Source of the DNA: Gibbula magus
Lineage: Eukaryota; Mollusca; Gastropoda; Trochida; Trochidae
DNA: 64,000 bases
Direction of reading: 5' to 3'
Assembly (NCBI GenBank): GCA_936450465.1
Contig: OW388302.1
Span: forward strand, 12,177,530-12,241,529
Below the pieces are notes generated by a model. It had not been told where the DNA came from, did not search any database, and was given only the letters and a program-made list of their open reading frames with translations. The translations under genes and the position numbers were made by a program. Below are positions 39,871 through 52,487 of the stretch, in pieces (position 1 is the first letter of the stretch; each line of letters starts with the position of its first letter).

Positions 39871-42283
39871 TACGTATCACCTTTCACAGTTAAAACAAAG
39901 TGATGTACATTTCGTAATTTGCTTCTTCATCACGTGTCAAAGTAAAAATCTCTAAATTGTAATGGGACAGTTGAATAACTTTGGAAATGTCAATTTTTTC
40001 CATAAATGGAATGACAAAATGATCGCACCTGTTTTTATGCACTCGTTTTGCAGTGACCCTCATCTGTCAAAATAATGCATACGTGAAGTTTTTCTTACAT
40101 TCTTAGTGACACACTCACAGGAAACAGTTATTTGGACAGTTTTGGTCAAAAAGGTTATGATATATTATAAATGGTTTTGATGGAAGATTTTGTCATGAAG
40201 ATGTTTATTTTATTGAGATTCAATGCCATATGGTGATGGCAAATGATAAATCTTTAGGCCTATTTCTAAAAGTGTAACACAGTTTTTAGGTTTTACCAAT
40301 TTGACCTTGACCTTTGGTTAGGATGTTTATAAAGACATTGCTCAAAGCGATCGATTGATGTAAAGTCATTTTATTTGTCAGATGCAATGAATAGATATGT
40401 CAGATCTAATCAAGTAAACGCAAATGGAATCATTGAATTTGATTATTGATGTGTTTGCACTCCAAAGGATGTAATTTTATCATCATTGAATAAGGGTTCT
40501 CGTCTGATTGATCATTTATAAAATGAAACATATTTCCAAAGTTAAGATTCTTATGTGCCAAAATGACATTACAACCCTAAAGTTTCGAACAGAACAGGGT
40601 TTTATGGGACGCGTGTTTCCTGCGTATTTGACGCAGAAACTTTATAAAGGACCCTCAAAATAAAATCATGTGCGTCCTCTTGGACGCAGTATTTTCATCA
40701 AGAAATATCTAAACATGAAAGGAGATTGCCATAACTGCTAAATATAATATTATGTTGAATCATGATTTATTATTTTTTAATTAAACTACAAAACTACTTG
40801 ACAAAAAACCAATGAGTAGATTCTATGTGCAGCAATGAACTTCCGACTGTAACTCTATTACTCCATGCACCGTTCTAGGCATCACTCATGCTGTGCTATA
40901 AATAACGCGCTGTGCAGAGTTTGTTTCGCTTTCATGTCTGATAACTAGCCGAACGTCACATAACTTGCAGCATCCTTCATATTTTGATCACAAAGTCTAA
41001 AAACTGAGTGTTATGTGACAATATCATGTCTGATATGTAGGAATTAACCTAATCAATGTTGATAAACGGTAACCAGAAACAAATTAAAACGTCAGTATAT
41101 TTGTGAGGTGAAAGGTTAGCCAATCAAATGTTGCAGATGTCGTTAACTAGGTCACAGGTGAAACGCTTTGTATCAAATTAATTGCTGGGTCACTGTGAAG
41201 GCCAGAACTGCTTAACAGGACTTGTTGACGTGTTTGCTGTCACTTAATTAGCATTTTGATTCATATTTATTTGAAGAAAGACTCGCTCTGAGGTTTCATT
41301 TCAACACACACATATGAAAACAATGGGAATTTAGAACACGTGGTCCGAACATTTTCCATACAACATTGTTCCTTTACAGGATGTATATACTAAATTCAAC
41401 TTAGTTTAATTAGATTTTTTGTGATATTTTAATTTGAAGAAATATTTAGACAATTTTATAAATACTTATAGAATTAGTAGAAATAACGTAAACACAAGAG
41501 AAATTAGATTTTGTAAATAAGCATATTCTTAATAACCCATATGTCGTCAAGAAAACATTATCGCAGAATGACAGTAAATAACATTGCCGATTTCATCGCT
41601 TATTATTTGTCTTTGATAGGATTTCAACTTGTAAATTAGCTATTGATCTATCATATTTGCAGTACTATTTTTTTATGACAGATATTAATTAAATGTATCG
41701 AGACTCAACCTAAACAAAATATAAAATATTGTTTGTTCACAAGCAAAGATCATCGTTATGACGTAAGTAATAACATGACACAGTTAAAATGGGTTCTATG
41801 TAGGATAGTTGGCCTGTACCAAATAGTTACTCCGTAAATTGGTAATGAAATATTAAGATCACCCCTCCAAACATTGTTTATGTATATACACGCTTATTCA
41901 ATATATTGAACATTGATTTATTATTGTCTCTTGACTTCTTCAAACTTTCATTCAATCACTGTTGACAATTGATTAAAATTTATTAATTTACTGTTTGAAT
42001 ATTCTCATGTCTTTATAACGAATACTGTGACTGAATGTAATAGTCTCGGTGACCAGACTCAAAAGACATGATAATAAATACAAAAGTTTTTTTATTATCA
42101 AGATTGATGTCTCCTTGTTTTGGAGGACCCCCAGTTTAGGAAAAGGACTCCCAAAAATATATATCCTGAGTCCCTTGGACTCTCAAATTTGAGTTGCTGT
42201 GTAAAACCCTGACTATTCTAATCTTGTGACATCAATGATCATAATATACGAACTAGGATAGGTCTTTGATTTTTTTCCACAGA
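39871..42283. other. Intergenic stretch, nothing recognised
   Basis: AT-rich. A short TGCGTCC/GGACGCA-containing repeat lies near 40,610-40,690. No gene supported. Confidence 0.55.
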
Positions 42284-42289
42284 CAGTAC

Positions 42290-42505
42290 CAGGGATCACT
42301 TTAGGCAGGGATTTGGGGATATTTACTCATTGATGTACCAAGATGTCCCATAATAAATACTGACGAGGGGAGAAAATCCCATTGCAAAAATGTAAAATGA
42401 TTGTTATTATTTAGAAATATCCCATTACTTCATCTGAAAATCCCATTGTGTAAGGCAAAGGGGAGATTATTCTCCCTTTGACACTCTGTTCCAGGGTGAT
42501 CCCTG
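42290..42505. mobile_element. Short DNA transposon, CAGGGATCAC ends
   Basis: 216 bp with 10-bp inverted ends CAGGGATCAC and GTGATCCCTG and a direct repeat CAGTAC (42,284-42,289 and 42,506-42,511). hAT-like. No ORF. Confidence 0.8.
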
Positions 42506-43791
42506 CAGTACCATGATTTTACGATGATGACTCCCTCATCCTTTTCACAATTTTCGCTTTATCTGATAACATTCAATGAGGTAGACAGTGACATTGTTTT
42601 ACATGTGTTGACCTAATCTGATCTAATAACATCTGTGGTATTTCCTTCACCCCAGGTGAAAGTAATTCCTGGCCCCCCCTTGGCTATTTCTGACCTGTAT
42701 AACCCTTATTTCTGACCCAGATGGACGTTGTCTCGCAGTCACCTGAATTAAATATGTATATTATTATATATATTTATTATTACTGAACACAGATATATTA
42801 ACTGCATGTATCGCCGCAAAAGGCCGCTTTATTGCCCAAGAAGCGTTAAACAGTAATTCACCAACTTCATGATATGGCTCTATATGATTCATATTTTGAG
42901 ATTTTCAGTCATTTCATTAAAAGTGTTAGTTTTGATAGTAATTTTGACATTTTAATGAAATGAAAATTGAAAACCAATGAGGTGAAGGGAAAAACCTTAT
43001 GATATATTTATTGTCAAATTATAAATTATTATTCATATTTGGTTATGTGACTGTTGCAGTAGTATATTTTATATCATTGACCCCTGGTCAAATCCAAAGC
43101 ATTCTTTTATTGAATACAGGTCTGCTTTTTGCTCGGAAATTTTGATCACCAAATAAGTCAGCAAGGAAAAGTTCTCAGCTTTGTGTATAATCTCTGGACT
43201 GTTTCAGTCACCGATATCACTTAAGAAATAGGTTTACACATAACCAATTCACCTTGGAATAATTCAAATGTGAGTATATTAAACCTTTGGTGTATCCAGG
43301 AATTTTCAATGGGTGGAAATCATATATATTGTAAAAATGGAGGGAAGGCACTTTGACTACTGTAGAGAACTTCTATACAATAATAACACTACAGGGTTCG
43401 AAATTATTAGTGCCATCGTGCCGAGGGCACAGTTAAAATCGTAATGGCACGGGTAAATTTTTACCTGCATGCCCTTATGGCACACTTGACTATTATCAAT
43501 AATGTATCATAGTATTTTGTCACTGTTAAAATTTTGAATATTTTCACAAAACTGTCATGTCAACTGTCAGTTTATATGAACTCAAATTCTAAACATCGTC
43601 CCCTCTATCAATATTTTCATGCTGTTTGATCTTTGGCTGTTCCTTTTCGCCGTATCGGTATCTAAGGAAGTGAGCATGCTGATTGGTTGAAATAAAGGAT
43701 GGCGAGGGAGGAACACGGACAGCCTTGGTTTGCACCGCATGAAGCAAAAGTCAATGTTTAGTACCAATTTAAAAAAGAAATATTATGTTAC

Positions 43792-44310
43792 TAGGGTTGG
43801 GTACCACGAACATTTCAGTACCGCGGTATACCTATTTTTTTGCCCAAGTACCACGGTATTTACCACGATATACCGTGCTTGAAATGAATAGGATCAGGTT
43901 GTGTACAATATACAGGTAGAATTGTTCCAGATGTCTTTTTATTCAGAACTCAGTATAATAGAAGACAAAAGATGAAAAATTCAAAAGTAGATAAAATCAT
44001 AACTATCATTTCAAGTTTTTCTTAAGGAATATCAGCATATCAACATGCAACCAATCAGTTAGCAAATTGCAGACACTTTCATTAGAGATGTATTACATTC
44101 AAACTACATCAGATAACAACAGTTTAAAGAACCATTTAAAGAATAGTTACTTTTATTAGTAAGATATTAAATTTTCTGACAAATATCATTCTGTAAAAGG
44201 TATTTTTTTCTAATGATAAAAACCCCGGTTTTCTCCAACGTACCACGGTACGTACCACTTGATCGAAAAACCACGGTTTTCCGGTATACCGGTAAAACCA
44301 CCCATCTCTA
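43792..44310. mobile_element. hAT-like non-autonomous element TAGGGTTGGGTACC, copy 2
   Basis: 519 bp, same ends as 29,742-30,351, exact 8-bp duplication TATGTTAC (43,784-43,791 and 44,311-44,318). Nested in the larger element. Confidence 0.93.
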
Positions 44311-44649
44311 TATGTTACACACTTCTTAAATATTATTTGCCAACAATTACAAATAATACTACTAATTTAATTATTTAATTTAATATTAAGTTGATTATCT
44401 ACGAAACATAAAATCAATAACCTCCTCAGTCGTCTGTGATTGTTTGGTTGAGTCCATTTGTTTTGTAGGGATTAACAAGTCACAAAACAATTTCATTATA
44501 AATTCTGATTTTTAAAACTGAAATATATTTGTATGTAAAATCTAACATCTGTCATAAAATTCCAACAGTAAATAATCTTTTGATAAGTAAATCACTCTTA
44601 CCAAAATGAAAATGCAAGGAAATATCCTGGTCATCCCTACCAAAAAAAA

Positions 44650-44775
44650 AAACTAGGTCAAGTGACTGTTTCAAGTCTCCCCAGTAAACATCCAGATGTT
44701 ATAAAACTTATCATTAGTCAAGAGACTGTTTCAAGTCTCCCCAGCAAACATCCAGATGTTATAAGCTCTATCATT
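44650..44775. repeat. Tandem duplication, about 62 bp x 2
   Basis: Two copies containing GACTGTTTCAAGTCTCCCC and AACATCCAGATGTTATAA. Confidence 0.9.
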
Positions 44776-45515
44776 GGTTAACTTTGGGATATCCCTTTTC
44801 TTAGCCAATCAGAAAATTTAATACAAGCTCAATTTATAGTGTAGGATTACCATGTTGACAGTCAAAGTGATATCTATTTATAGACTCACATGGAAGTGAT
44901 TGCTGCCTTTTCATTTACGAAAATTTAAATCATTGATAAAAGATAATATAAGATGTAACATCATTATTGATGAATGTATTTCATAAGTACAGTAAGTGAA
45001 TAATTTGAGAAGTGTGAAAATAACTCATTGCTCATTTATCGATTAGAATGTCTTGTGACAAGCATGGTCAAGTTAAAACATTTCCCAAACATTTTTGTAA
45101 TAAAAAAAATCCGCTTTTCTCGTTGCTCCAAAATACAACCAAACTGAAGAAATCACTGCTCAGTATTGAGTCACTCTTCAGAAATCATACAGATACAGAT
45201 ACACTTATGATTTAAAATACTTAATTATCATTGAAAAAGACTACACAGTGAATACACCGGTCACATTTTGATTTAAATTATCATAATCAATTTTATTTAA
45301 TGATTTAACTCAATGAATAGTACATATTATACAACAATATAGCCAACATAAAATCTTGCACTTCAAGTCTTTGAGTGTTATATGGTTCAGTTTTAACTTT
45401 CATAGACCATGGTATTTTGAATTTCAAAGGCACACCTAACATTGAAATGGCACACTTGAAATACTATGAGAGTGCCCACATGGCACACTTTGAAAAATAT
45501 TAATTTCGATCCCTG

Positions 45516-46090
45516 GTCACTATAATGTCTTCATTACAATGTAAATTTTGGATATCCGGCAGATACTTTTCAACGCCAGTTCAAGCGTTGTCTATCCTCA
45601 TAATGCTGAGCGTCAAGCAAGGAAGCTACAACTCCTATTTTTAATGTCTTTTGGTATGACGCAGCCGGAAAACACACCCAACCTCTCAGGCCTATCAAAG
45701 AAAAACTCGAATTGCATCCAAAAGCAGCAAAACATGCACATTTTGAAACAACTTCAGATCGCAATTTAGCAATAGAGAATGAAATGAAGCTAATCAGCGA
45801 CCATCATTAGTTTTAAACAACGACAACGCTAAATGAAACACACAAAGCGCAACATTGTGACTGCACATACATGGCGGATGAAAGTTTGACTGGGAAATTA
45901 AAATGCCTTTTCTGCTTCTATCTTACAATACTTTAGATGTATTATAGAAGGATGGAAATGGTTTACTAAAATGTTAATGTCATGTTTTGCTCCACTCTGG
46001 TTGCTTTCGATACATTTAAGTTTTTCTTTGGTAGGCCTGTATCTCCAGTATGGTTTTGCTGCATTGAATTAGTGCAATGCTACCAGCCCT
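45516..46090. other. Intergenic stretch, unrecognised short ORF
   Basis: A 73-codon frame at 45,548-45,769 resembles nothing I know and has no splice or promoter support. It is probably not a gene. Confidence 0.5.
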
Positions 46091-46091
46091 C

Positions 46092-46395
46092 AAAGTAAAC
46101 ATTTTCTCAAGGAGCAGACACGCTCCTAACAAAATATTTTAAGGAGCAAAAGAAAATTGCAAGGAGCACATATAAAATGAGATTGCTACAATTACCTGCA
46201 GATCAATTAATATAAAGCAGAAAACTGTAAGCTAGCTAATGTTCAACATTATTTTGAAGCTTTGTGATGGATAATGGTTAAATTTGGTGAAAAAAAAAGA
46301 ATTTGTTAAATGGACCCCAAATGTTTTCAATGTGTGCTCCTAACTCAAAATTACTGATAAAAAAAAAGGGAGCAAATGCTCCTATTTTGGGGCTA
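46092..46395. mobile_element. Dispersed repeat, copy B (inverted copy at 27,184)
   Basis: Reverse-complement homologue of 27,184-27,480. See that entry. Confidence 0.7.
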
Positions 46396-46929
46396 CGCTG
46401 ATTTTCAGATTAGTTTCTCCCATCTCCCACAATGGTTGAGTGAATTAAATCTGAGTGGCCCAATTACAGGAAGCGTAGGAATATTACTGCATTAGTGTGT
46501 ACAGACTTGAAAGCAGTCTAGTCTAAATAAAGCTATTAGAAATGCTGATCCACTGAATTAGCTTACAAACAATTTCCTTGAGCATGAGATAGTGGATCTT
46601 ACATCTCACTGAATGTTTATGAAGGCACACCTGTTTGTCTGGAGGGAGGTAGGCTGCATCAATGTTTGTAAAGTGCCTACCGTTGCTTAGTCTGTTGCGG
46701 AGGAAGTTGAATCAAGCTTACCATATTCAACGTAATTAGTGCCCTCTTGCTATAAGTTCCCCACACCTACATTTTTAACTCAAGAAAATTTAGTCCCCCC
46801 CTTTTTAGACAACTAATTGTGATAAACCTGTGAACTATGTCGATATCTGAATTATGTTACATTATATCTGAAAACAGTGTTTAGCATTTTCGGCTTCTCA
46901 CCAGGGTTAGACTACCCCAAAGCTTGAGA

Positions 46930-47115
46930 ACTGTCTACGCCAGAGGCACGGCAACTTTGTCTGCAGTAGAGAACTGTTCTACACGCAGTTAAGGTTTGGG
47001 TGCAATGCTACACTGAATTTCAGTGCAGTACCACCCATGGTTTGCTAGTTCAACTCTTTCTTTGTAGGTTTTATCACAATGCCTATCCACAATGGTGTTG
47101 CAGGCTTTCTCAACT
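46930..47115 (+). mobile_element. SINE copy 6 (lacks tRNA head)
   Basis: Plus orientation. Starts at GGCACGGCAACTTTGTCTGC, shares GTTTGGGTGCAATGCTACAC and ACCACCCATGGTT, and decays near the tail. Confidence 0.85.
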
Positions 47116-47319
47116 TTTGACATTATGCAATATGAGATGAATCTAACAATTCAGTATGAACTATGATTAGATTAGCATTCTAGGGGTTAATTATAAAGTA
47201 CAATGTTTAGCCAAAACTGAACTTTTTGCCTTGTACCTACGAGAATAAAGTTTTTACAATTAGTCCTGTCTCAATATTTAGATATTGTCTTGTAGATGAA
47301 ATGCTTGATAAACCTAGAA

Positions 47320-47790
47320 ATTTGTGAAGAAGTTTATAAATAGTTAAATATTGATAATTTCTAGGCTAAAAAATATCAATATTGAATTCATAAATTTGTG
47401 AAAATAACGTTATGAGCAGTTTTATATGGATAATTTTTAGGCCAGAAATTATCATTATTATATTTATAAATTTGTGAAAGAAAGATATGAGTAGTTTAAT
47501 ATTGAAAATGTTTAGTCAAGAAATTATCAATATTATATTTATAATTTTGTGAAAGAAAGATATGAATAGTTTAATATTGAAAATGTCTAGGCTAGAAACT
47601 ATCAATATTAAGTTTATAAATTTGTGAAAGGAGATATATATATGAATAGTTTAATATTGGTAATTTCTAGGCTAGAAATTATCAATATTAAATTTTTAAA
47701 AATGTGAAAAGAAATATATACAGTTTAATAATTGATAATTTCTAGCCTAGAAATTATCAATATTAAACTATTCATATCTTTCTTTCACAA
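47320..47790. repeat. About 95-bp tandem repeat with internal palindrome
   Basis: About five diverged copies of TTTATAAATTTGTGAAAGAA plus GATATGAATAGTTTAATATTG, each with an AATTTCTAGGCTAGAAATT palindrome core. Confidence 0.85.
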
Positions 47791-48096
47791 ATAGCCCATG
47801 AAAACATCAGTATGGGATAAACCAGCAGATACGAGGTTAATTATAAAGCATGCTTTGATGTTACGAAACTCTGTGGTCCTCGGAGGGCGGGGGCGAGCAG
47901 GTTAACGAAGCACCTGTTGTGATGAAAGGCTATTGTAATGAAGTGTAAACGTTGTGCTTGTCCTTAGCCCAGCGTTGTGTAGTCGGTAAACTTCTGAAAC
48001 ACTGCACTAAGTGTCGCCTCAACATTCGAACCCCAGACATTCCAAATGGCCGACGGTATGTAGTTTTCTTTAAAGAATTGGATAGAATTTTATTAG

Positions 48097-48277
48097 CAGG
48101 GATTGGGAAAGACATTTTTGACAATGGGTCATTTCTAAGGCTTTTAAGTTTTAGTCATTTAAGAATTCTAAATGGGCCTTTCTCCTTTGGAGCAATAGTA
48201 ACATTTCAAATTTTAACAGGCCATTTTTTCATCCAATGTGCAAAATGGCCCATGGCCCCTCCCTTTCCCAACCCCTG
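48097..48277. mobile_element. Short DNA transposon, CAGGGATTGGGAAAG ends
   Basis: 181 bp with inverted ends CAGGGATTGGGAAAG and CTTTCCCAACCCCTG. A diverged relative is at about 60,750-60,900. No clear target duplication found. Confidence 0.7.
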
Positions 48278-48422
48278 TAATGAGTTTCAAAATCGTTAAA
48301 ATGAGAATGGGTGAAGTTTATGAATATGTATGTTGAGGCATTTATAAAAGTATTTTTATGCAGAAATTATACTTTGTCTTTATACTTCCTTGAAATCTTT
48401 GATATATGAAGTTGAGATGCAG

Positions 48423-48510
48423 AAGAATGAAGAACTAATTTCCTATGTCGAATCATTGCTTTTGAAGAATAAAGAAGTTGTATTTCCCCAAATTAGTTCT
48501 TCATTCTTCA
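48423..48510. repeat. Perfect inverted repeat, 19-bp arms
   Basis: AAGAATGAAGAACTAATTT and AAATTAGTTCTTCATTCTT separated by about 50 bp. It could fold as a hairpin in RNA. Intergenic. Confidence 0.85.
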
Positions 48511-49326
48511 ATTCCTTGAAATAATCAAAAGAAAAGGAATCTATGGAATGTCAAAATGTAAGAATTTTGACTTTCTGGTCTTAAACATGTGTTGACCAAA
48601 ATAGTTTGTTAGGGATTAGGGGTTCATCTAGACTAAAACAACATGGGGGTTGGGTGTGGGGTTGTCGGGGTGGGGTGAAAAAGGGGATCAGGGCTTTTAA
48701 AAGTGGGGGCGGTGGTGGGGGGAGAACCCGCCTGACCCTACCACTGGATCTGCCAGTGTAAGAAATAATTTGTACAGCAACAGTAGGTTATATAATATAT
48801 CTCCAGTGCTTTTATCAAGTGTTTACCCAATCTTCTCAGAATAACAGGTTTCATGGGGATGACTCAACTTTTGTTGTTCTTGTCAGCTTTCCAAACATCA
48901 TCAGCCAGCAGAATGTATTCCCTGTGCACCCGTTTTGATTTTTGAGGTAGAAATTACGTAATTAGTGATACGGTAAATTAGAAACAACTAATGAAATTAA
49001 AAAATCAGATTATTTTTTCTAATTTTAATGTAATCATAATTTTCAAGAAAGCAAAATCAAAAACTTCCAACGTGAATATTTACTAGTTCGTAAAAATTCA
49101 TCTTTGCGTTATTTCCTTGATGAGCTATTCTCTTTGTTTGAGACTGCTGTAAATTGTCCTCTCAGAATGTTGATACTAACAAATTCATCAGCTAAAATAT
49201 TAATTTGCTGTAAAATATCTATCTTTATCTATTTCTATTTCTATAACTTTCAAATAACAGAAGAAATTATTCATCATAGCGACTGATAAAGTCTACATGA
49301 ATCAAATCATTAAAATCATAACTCAC

Positions 49327-49530
49327 CTTTGGACTTGTGCCATCCAACATCGCTGCCATTTCACTTTTCGTAAATCCATTTTGAATGTAGTCAAAGTAAA
49401 AATTTCACGATCATCTGCTCTGGTATCCAGAAAACGGTCAAGTGTAGGAGAGATGGTAGCAGTGTAAAATCTCTGTTTCAGTTTCCCTTCCCGTTGTTCT
49501 GATGCTATCTTTTCCCACTCCGAGAGCTGG
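49327..49530 (-). pseudogene. Exon-like remnant with helix-turn-helix-like segment
   Basis: Between an acceptor (TTTCTTCAG) and a donor (AAAG then GTGAGT) one frame reads QLSEWEKIASEQREGKLKQR and onwards with no stop. In a second frame the 3' end reads FDYIQNGFTKSEMAAMLDG. That segment resembles the start of the DNA-binding helix-turn-helix of integrase- or transposase-related proteins. The switch of frame at a T run suggests a frameshifted remnant of a transposon-derived gene. No partner exons found. Confidence 0.35.
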
Positions 49531-49678
49531 CTGAAGAAATAATATTGAGGCTCTTTATCACTGCTCCTCTACTTCGTAAATTTCAGATTTATATTGTCAA
49601 CAGTTTTGCGACCATCTGAGGGTTATATTGGCAAAAACTGAAAGATAGGGTACTTTGAAATGATAGAAATAACCTACT

Positions 49679-50030
49679 TTTCAAAATATTAAGGGACCAC
49701 CAAGTTGACATTTTCGCCAAGGAGCGAGACATGGGTCTGTGTATTGTGGTTGAACGTGGTCTGTGTATTGTGGTTGAACATGGTCTGTGTATTGTGGTTG
49801 AACGTGGTCTGTGTATTGTGGTTGAACGTGGTCTGTGTATTGTGGTTGAACGTAGTCTGATAGATTGGGTCCTTTGCTAAGATTTAAGTTTACTTCTTTG
49901 AAAGAGTTTAAGGAACATAATTTTGATGTGGTGGACATTTTCTCCAAGGACCTCCTTTGGCTTGTAAATTGGTGTGGAACAATATCGATCATGTGGATAT
50001 ACTTCTCATTGCATCCCTTGCTAAAAGTAG
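49679..50030. repeat. Dispersed repeat units AAAATATTAAGGGACCACC
   Basis: Diverged units starting TCAAAATATTAAGGGACC or TTTGAAAGAGTTTAAGGA and containing GTGGACATTTTCTCCAAGGA. Further copies are at about 50,369-50,460 and 50,490-50,640. Confidence 0.65.
49735..49860. repeat. 24-bp minisatellite x 5
   Basis: Five near-perfect copies of GGTCTGTGTATTGTGGTTGA plus ACGT, embedded in the dispersed repeat. Confidence 0.97.
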
Positions 50031-50045
50031 GATATACTTTTGAGG

Positions 50046-50370
50046 GTTGGATAGCGCAGTGGTTAGCCTTAGGCTTTGGATAAAGGGGTCTGGGGTTCAA
50101 ATCCTGCCAGGGGCTCGGTAACTTTGTCTGCAGTAGAGAACTGTTCTACATGTAGTAAGGTTTGGGTGCAATGCTACACTGAATTTTAGCACATGCTTCG
50201 CTAGTTCCAGCCGATGCTAACAGGTTTCATCGCAATGCATAGCCACAATGGCGTTGCGACTTTCTCCCTGCAATAATACAATAATTGAAAGCAGCGTCAA
50301 ACCTCACCTCACCTCACCTCACCTCACCTCACCTCACCTCACCTCACCTCACCTCACCTCACCTCACCTC
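50046..50370 (+). mobile_element. SINE copy 7 with expanded CACCT tail
   Basis: Plus orientation: tRNA-like head (GGATAGCGCAGTGGTTAGCC, box B-like GGTTCAAATCC), full body, then about 15 copies of CTCAC (50,297-50,370). The tail explains the PHLTS repeat frame. Flanks carry AAAATATTAAGGGAC on both sides at a distance, so it inserted into the local dispersed repeat. Confidence 0.92.
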
Positions 50371-50649
50371 AAAATATTAAGGGACACCAAGGTGGTGCTT
50401 TTTCCAAAGGATGACATTGTGGCCGACTTAGTTGATGGTTACATATAACTATAATTGTCCACAGTTTAGTGAATGTCTGATGGGTCTTAACAGATTGGAT
50501 TCTTTGCAATGATTGAATTACTTTAAAAAGTTTAGGACCACCATGCGAAAATGGTGGACATTTTAGCTAAGGGTCTTCTTCGGGACATTGGTCTATATTG
50601 TGGAGGAACGTGGTCATTGTATTGGACTGGTTTCAGTTTAGGTCAGCAT

Positions 50650-52286
50650 GAATGTATGTGGTTTATCCTCAAATGGGTGACCTCAACAACTCTCAAAATG
50701 GGGTCTATTTATTCCTCATCCAACCCTTAACTTAAAAACTAATTTTGATAAATATTTTGCAGAGGTGTCATGATTACAATTGAAAATTGTTTTGTGTACA
50801 TTTGATCCATTTACATGACTGTACGGGTCAATTTGTATGTTTGATCAGATTTGTGCCATAAGATATATATAAACAAGGATTTGTATGTTCTTTTTACTTT
50901 GAAAATTTATTTTAAGTTTGAAAAATTAAATTATGAATTTCAAACATGTTACCATTTGTAGAAGAATAATGAATGAATTTCCAAATGAAAAATTTAGCTG
51001 ATTCTGGTTCTTGTTGTTGCCATGCTGAGAATTTGACCATGAAAATTTCAAATTATCTGAAAAATTTATACCTCTAGAATATGAGAATTGATTGAGTTTT
51101 TGAAAATTTGAAATGAAAACATAAAGTTGCGATTTTCACATTTAGTTTTAATTTTGATTTAAAAATTCTTATTCCATGCCTATTATGCTAATTCTATTGA
51201 ATAAAATTCCAATTCATTTTGAAAATTTAATTTCATATTCAAATGTGCCGTTATTGAATAATTTTTGATTGAAAGTTATCAAAACTTGACATGAAAAATT
51301 TAGCTCATTTTGACTCAGTTATGTTGCCATATGTAAGATAATTGACATGAATTTAACCGTCCTGAAATTTGATACAGGTACCCCCTCTAGAGCCTCTACT
51401 GATTGGTACATGAAGAACGCTGTTGATTACATTAAGCCAAACATATGGTTTTGTAATGTTCTTATACATGGAAGCCTTCACTGTACAGCATTTGGGCAAA
51501 AAATTCTGAATCTTTCTCAATCAAACGTTTTCCTCCAAGAATGGGAGGAAAATATATTTTCTTGAGTTCTATGTAAGAAGATGAAAGATTAGTTTTGTAT
51601 CTGTTTGGTTAAAGTGAGTTCCTGTTGAGGTAGTTTATGACGACTTCCAAGATAAATATAGATAGTCCGAGAGAATGGGGCTCTCGATGAGTGGGTGTTT
51701 CAATAATTTAAACTTTTCGTAGTTTGATGTAAGTTCAAACATTATGAAAAATTGCTCAGGTGAAAAAATTATGAAAAAAAAGTTGGTTAGGTAAAAACAA
51801 AATTTGAGTCTTGAGGAAAAAACAGAAGTATAAATATTGATATTTTAAAAAATGAGAATCGATGAGTTTGAATTTGTCCATTATGGTTTTCTTATAAAAA
51901 CCTTCAAAATATTAAGTATTCTGTCATGGGTTGGAGAGTGGTTTTAAATTAGAGAGAGTTTTGAAGTGTATGAAATCATTTGTTTTTAAAAATATCCAAA
52001 GAATGTAAATAGATGCATGCAAAAATATATCAATGGTCATTAGAAGTCTAAATTAAGGAATTAAGTAACATAAGATTCATAAATATATTTTTGTAATTAG
52101 TGTCGTTAGAGTCAATTAGTTAATCAAATTAGCTACAATCTATGTAACTCGATCCAACTGGTGAAAATATTCCCAGTGTGTCAGGACGACCCCCTGTGTA
52201 GAGCCCCAGACATACGTACTGACCTCCTGGCACTGACAGAAGGTCTGACTGTGTTGAGGAGTTTGGAGAATCTTCATTTTCATCAG
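50650..52286. other. Intergenic stretch, nothing recognised
   Basis: AT-rich sequence. A short frame at 51,347-51,565 has no recognisable similarity or splice support. Confidence 0.55.
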
Positions 52287-52464
52287 GGTTTGATTCATAT
52301 TGTGAATTAAGTTTTATGTTTATCGTTTCTAAATACATTACGCCACTTAGCGGCAAGCATTCCTAACCAAGCATTGTTAGTTATCTCCCTTGTCTTCTCG
52401 CATTGCATGTTGGTATAGCGCACCAATTCAAGCATGGCATCTAGCGCCGTCGCAAAGTAGTTTT
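52287..52464. repeat. Ngaro-like element repeat A1
   Basis: 178 bp direct copy of A2. Contains CGCCACTTAGCGGCAAGC and ends CGTCGCAAAGTAGTTTT just before ORF1. Confidence 0.95.
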
Positions 52465-52487
52465 TGTTTTATTTTAATAATTTAAGA

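Larger units (their letters stand above)
43392..45515. mobile_element. Larger DNA transposon with CAGGGTTCGAAATTA ends
   Basis: Inverted ends CAGGGTTCGAAATTATTA and TATTAATTTCGATCCCTG, about 2.1 kb. Just inside both ends are GGCACACTTG-type motifs. A CACTA repeat flanks it with a 2-bp offset at the right. The 43,792-44,310 hAT element is nested inside. No transposase frame seen. Confidence 0.6.

Noticed and set aside
49735..49860. Regular direct repeats resembling a CRISPR array
   Set aside because: Units are contiguous with no spacers, and the genome is eukaryotic.
52129..52356. Minus-strand ORFs at 52.1-52.4 and 56.2-56.4 kb sharing MPLSGVMYLETIN
   Set aside because: Identical because they start in the A1 and A2 repeats of the Ngaro-like element, on its non-coding strand.
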